Below, one piece after another: positions 60,584 through 64,000 of a DNA stretch of 64,000 nt (positions are counted from its first letter, which is position 1; every line of letters begins with the position of its first letter). The translations under genes were made by a program, and so were the position numbers. The notes under the pieces are model-generated. The model ran no database searches. It had not been told where the DNA came from and was given only the letters and a program-made list of their open reading frames with translations. Source of the stretch: Micromussa lordhowensis (lineage: Eukaryota; Cnidaria; Anthozoa; Scleractinia; Lobophylliidae); NCBI GenBank assembly GCA_964020085.1, contig OZ026608.1:1500881-1564880 (forward strand), written 5' to 3'.

Positions 60584-62471
60584 TTAACAACGTTTGCAAG
60601 TGTGAGGGCACTCTTCTCTTACAAAGCTGGTGAAGGCCCTGTAGTTTGCATTCCATGCTGGATTGTAGTCGCAGTAATATCTTCTTATAAAACATCTCAT
60701 GGGGCTCACATCTTGGCAAAATCCTGAACAATCATATGAAATAAATAAATCCAATGAATGAGTCCCATTTGAACTTTCGCAGAAGAAACTTTCATTTTTG
60801 TCGAGACGTAAGGAGCAAAACAGATGTAAAACAGCAAAGAGACACAACCCAACGGGAAAACGGGGGTACCTTTCTAGAAAATTCCGAAAATTCGCGATTC
60901 AATAATTTACATCCCAGTCGGAATGAAAAACTCTGGCTGCGAACTCCGGTTCTAGCCAGTGGAAAAAAAACATAGAAGAAGCCAAATAAAATTTTAATTA
61001 TAACAATAAGTTCTTTCAGAATTCAAATCTCACCTAGTTTGATTTTAAAACGCTTAATTTCTACCTAATAGTCAACTAACCTGCCCTATGCAAGTTTGGT
61101 TTACTGAAAACCTAACGTAACAGGGGATTTTTTTAATAGCATTTTTAAAAAGATGTTATAAATGCAGACAAACTCAATCCACTAGAGTGGCAGACTAACA
61201 GTTAACTGAACCAGACAACAATGCTGTATCCCTTTTCGATTCTGTGACCCAGCAGTTCAAATTTTGGCCATTTGCCCGCCGCCAGTTTCGTAGCGGTTTT
61301 ACCTTGGGTCAATTAATTTGTGCATTACTAGTTTAATTAACTCCTGATCGTTTTCCAAATCAGTCTATATATAGTTTACCGTTACACTCATGTCTGTTTT
61401 TCTTTTTTTAATTACAAACAAAGACCGTTTGTTGATTTCAAATCTTATGGCGATAATAAAAGAATATTTCACTTATGTTTCTGTTTTGAACTGTCTGCGG
61501 TAAGAATTTTTTCTTCTGCGGGTTGCCCTGTGAGGCAGATTCCCTTCTCTGCCCAGTGACAGACGAGAGGGAACCTCCGGCTTACAACTGTTCGATTTTT
61601 ATTTTAAAATCATCCAAGGCCCTTATATTTCAATGAATTTCAATTTCGATCCCGCAGCTGGCCAAGCTCAACAGATCGGTAATTTATCTGCTCGGAAGGC
61701 CTTTAATCCCCATCCGATTTTCTTAAGAACTTTCGTGATACAGTTTGAGAAATTCAAGGTCTGTTGATTTTTGATTGATAAAAAATGTCGTTTTGAGTAC
61801 CGAAAAAAACGGGTCATCTACTATTTTCAGCAAGGCAATAAGAGCAAAGTTTTCGGGACATGGACAAAAAAGCCCACATAAATTCGACTCACGCCTAAAT
61901 CACCGTTTTAAAGCATTTGAGGGAAAACCGTTGCTGTGCACCCCTGCGCTTTCGCGATAGAGACGCAATTTCTCTAAATTAAGCTCCTGAATTTTGTTCT
62001 GCTTTCTATGTTATTTTTTGTGTCATCACAAATTCTTCGGAAAGAATAAGGGGCATTCTTATCGTTTCGGGTTTCAGTTTAAATTAAGATGCCGTTGAAA
62101 GTAGCTAATCTAAAGTGTTGTTAAACAATTTCTTCTCGTAATAATAACATCATGCCCTCTGAGTGGAGTACAGCTCGTGGAGTCAAACATTTAATTTTGC
62201 TACTTAAATTTTACTAGTTTCTTCGTTGATAATGGTGTAATATATAATTTTCCTCCGGTATTTTCAAAAAATCTAGCCATATACCAGCACAACATAATTT
62301 AAGAAAGTCAGAAGAAATTAAACGAAAATTTAAAGACTCACTTCTCTTTTGTGGTTGCCTGTTTTCAAACTCTGCGTCTTGCCTAAGCAACTCGTCGTAG
62401 ATTTCTGCGTTGGAAATGTGTAAAACCATAAACATCCCCACGAAAAGAACTAAAATCCACTTTGTATTCAT
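60584..62471 (-). CDS. Secreted ShKT-type cysteine-rich prepropeptide, 2 exons, 89 aa
   Basis: Exon 1 (62342-62471) and exon 2 (60584-60723) join in phase 1 at a GTGAGT donor and a TTGTTCAG acceptor, giving 270 nt including the stop. The first 22 residues are a typical signal peptide ending in Ala. A short acidic propeptide (about 23-43) ends in a dibasic Lys-Arg. The remaining part carries six cysteines at residues 46, 54, 61, 82, 86 and 89, with an Asp two residues after the first. The spacings of 4 and 3 between the last three match the ShKT fold of sea anemone potassium-channel peptides and of many animal secreted enzymes. The loop between Cys3 and Cys4 is longer (21 versus 11 in the anemone peptide). 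Toxin, neuropeptide or other signalling roles cannot be told apart from sequence. Confidence 0.75.
60724..62341 (-). other. Intron of the ShKT-type gene
   Basis: A 1.6-kb intron without a recognisable additional exon. The apparent extension of the last-exon ORF upstream of 60723 (to 60847) has no acceptor in a suitable place and is taken as intronic. The plus-strand ORFs at 60754-60975 and 61775-61960 have no motifs. Confidence 0.55.
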
Positions 62472-63942
62472 TCTGTTAAACGGATCTCGACGCGCTAGTA
62501 AAATGTCTCAGTAAGGTGGCTCGTACTGATGATGGCTTTGAAAGAGCTTAACCGACTGAGCAGTTCCTTCTATGTAACCAACTTTTATGCTCGTCTGCTT
62601 TCATTGGCTGAGACGGGTGATTTGTATTTACAAACAAAACATCTCACAAAATGCAAAAACCGTTACAGATTGCGAGCTCTAAGTGGCTCGGTTGTTTTAA
62701 AGAGATCGTTGATAGTGAACAGTTTAAATCGGATTCGCTGATCTCAGCAACGGTCTTGGCAAGGCTTGTTAAGGTTTTAGCGCGATGAAAGCTTTTCCCT
62801 TTTATAACTGTCTAGACAAACAAACACTTAGCGTAGCGTGATTTCACCGGATGTCGACGGTTTCTCGTTTATTTTCCCGCAGTCGATGACAGAACCTTAC
62901 GTCAATAGCGTGTTTTGCTTTAAGTTTATATTGTATTGTTATAAACGTCTCTTTTTACTTGAAGCAGAATTATTTATATCATTAAGTGCTTGCGGCGTGA
63001 AAAGAGACATTCTCGGTATGCTTTTTTTTCAAAGATAAGAACAAACTGTATTAATTCTACAGTTTCTGAGGATCTGAAATAGAGAATCTTCTCGAGCGGT
63101 TTTGACGCCTAGGCAGGCATGATGCTAATAAGACCTAATAAAAGTCTTATCAGGTCTGAAATGGTAGTCTGGCATCCATAAGAAAGCACGTGCACGCCTT
63201 TAATTTTAATGTCTTGTTATGACAGTTACGAGAACAACACTGTCATTTATTCTAGTCTAATCTACTAGCGTTCTCACTTATGCCGTTCTCTTACTAACTA
63301 CGCTACTCAATATCTGTTCTGTTGGAGATAGTGAGTAGCCTGGAAGAATGCAGTTGCTAACAAAATGGCGGGAGCTTCTTTGCGTTTTTATATATCTGTG
63401 AAGGGGATTTGTCGGATTTACATAAAGTTTTCAACGACTCGTAGATTTAAACTAAAAGACCACAGATTATTGGCTCTCGATTTCTATCCGTGACAGTTTA
63501 CTCGGGCTGCGCCGGATCGAAATAGAAATCACGCGATAGAAATTTCGAGCTCATAATCTAATTGTTAAATGTAAAGTGATGACTGATCCATCAAACAAGC
63601 GATTTCACCAGTGGAGACAACGAAGTACTGTACTGAATTTTGTCACGTAAATAAATTTATTAGTCCGCTACTGTAAGCGGCAAGAAATGTTATGGAGTCG
63701 TTGTAACATAAACCCTCAGCACTCGTTTTCACCCGACCTGTTAATTAACTCCAATAATTGGGTGCCATTTACAAATCACGACATCCTTTTTGGGAATCAC
63801 GGTTGGTAATATTTCGTGTTGTCTTACATGCACCGCCTTCCTATAATATGTTTGTTCAAGACCACAACGCGGGATAAAGGTATTCATAAACCCTCGCTAT
63901 GAGGTCAGACAATTACCGCATCAAACCTCAAACAGCCTTAAG
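62472..63942. other. Intergenic stretch, no supported gene
   Basis: Adjoins the ShKT gene start and so probably contains its promoter. The ORFs at 62529-62741 and 62838-63038, and a 47-codon ORF starting AAAATGGCGG near 63363, have no support as genes. Confidence 0.45.
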
Positions 63943-64000
63943 ATGGCGAAGAAAAGAGCGCTTCACCGCCTAAAGGGTGACCTCAACCAAAGCAACATAG
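63943..64000 (+). CDS. Possible first exon of a gene running off the right edge
   Basis: An ATG in strong context (AAGATGGCG) opens a frame with a lysine- and arginine-rich start (MAKKRALHRLKGDL) that remains open to the end of the window. Nineteen codons are too few to name a family. It could equally be chance. Confidence 0.25.
   Translation, partial: MAKKRALHRLKGDLNQSNI

Noticed and set aside
60724..60847. Upstream extension of the ShKT last exon to an ATG at 60847
   Set aside because: It lacks a proper signal peptide structure and would need no intron. The phase-compatible acceptor at 60724-60726 with exon 1 at 62342-62471 gives a coherent prepropeptide.

Overview
The window is eukaryotic, and the most likely source is an anthozoan cnidarian (coral or sea anemone); this is inferred, not proven. 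The grounds are intron-rich genes with GT...AG junctions, tRNA-derived SINEs, many short foldback (MITE-like) elements, an LDLR-family receptor, and a small secreted ShKT-type peptide gene of the kind common in cnidarians. Exon models below were built by hand from splice sites, reading phase and family knowledge; no search was run.

Layout, left to right. A membrane-anchored or secreted protein gene runs off the left edge (1-300, -). A single-exon basic, disordered ORF of unknown function lies at 3276-4289 (-). An intronless otopetrin-type proton channel is at 6578-8428 (+). From about 9.95 to 20.96 kb lies a gene-poor block of degenerate 4-bp satellite DNA (GACT, GACA and relatives) with 8-bp, about 50-bp and about 79-bp higher-order units. 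From 25.6 to 40.4 kb an 18-exon gene (-) encodes a complete 921-residue VLDLR/LDLR-type receptor. Its introns hold a second, oppositely oriented block of the same tetranucleotide, a GTGCG minisatellite and several foldback elements. At 40.4-46.7 kb there is no convincing gene, but there is a 320-bp tandem duplication, a 15-bp repeat tract and a SINE.

At 46.8-53.65 kb is BRIX1/BRX1 (-, 12 exons, 303 aa, ribosome biogenesis). It lies head-to-head with PLGRKT (+, 54403-57377, 4 exons, 149 aa), and the two start codons are 751 bp apart. The PLGRKT protein lacks the C-terminal lysine that defines plasminogen binding in mammals. A two-exon ShKT-type prepropeptide gene (-, 60584-62471) follows. The last 60 bases hold a possible first exon on the + strand.

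The genes do not form one pathway. They are separate housekeeping (BRIX1, PLGRKT), receptor (VLDLR-like), ion channel (otopetrin) and secreted peptide functions. The least ordinary content is the repeat biology and three protein details: the I-for-P change in the receptor's FDNPxY signal, the missing C-terminal lysine of PLGRKT, and the compact dibasic-processed ShKT precursor.
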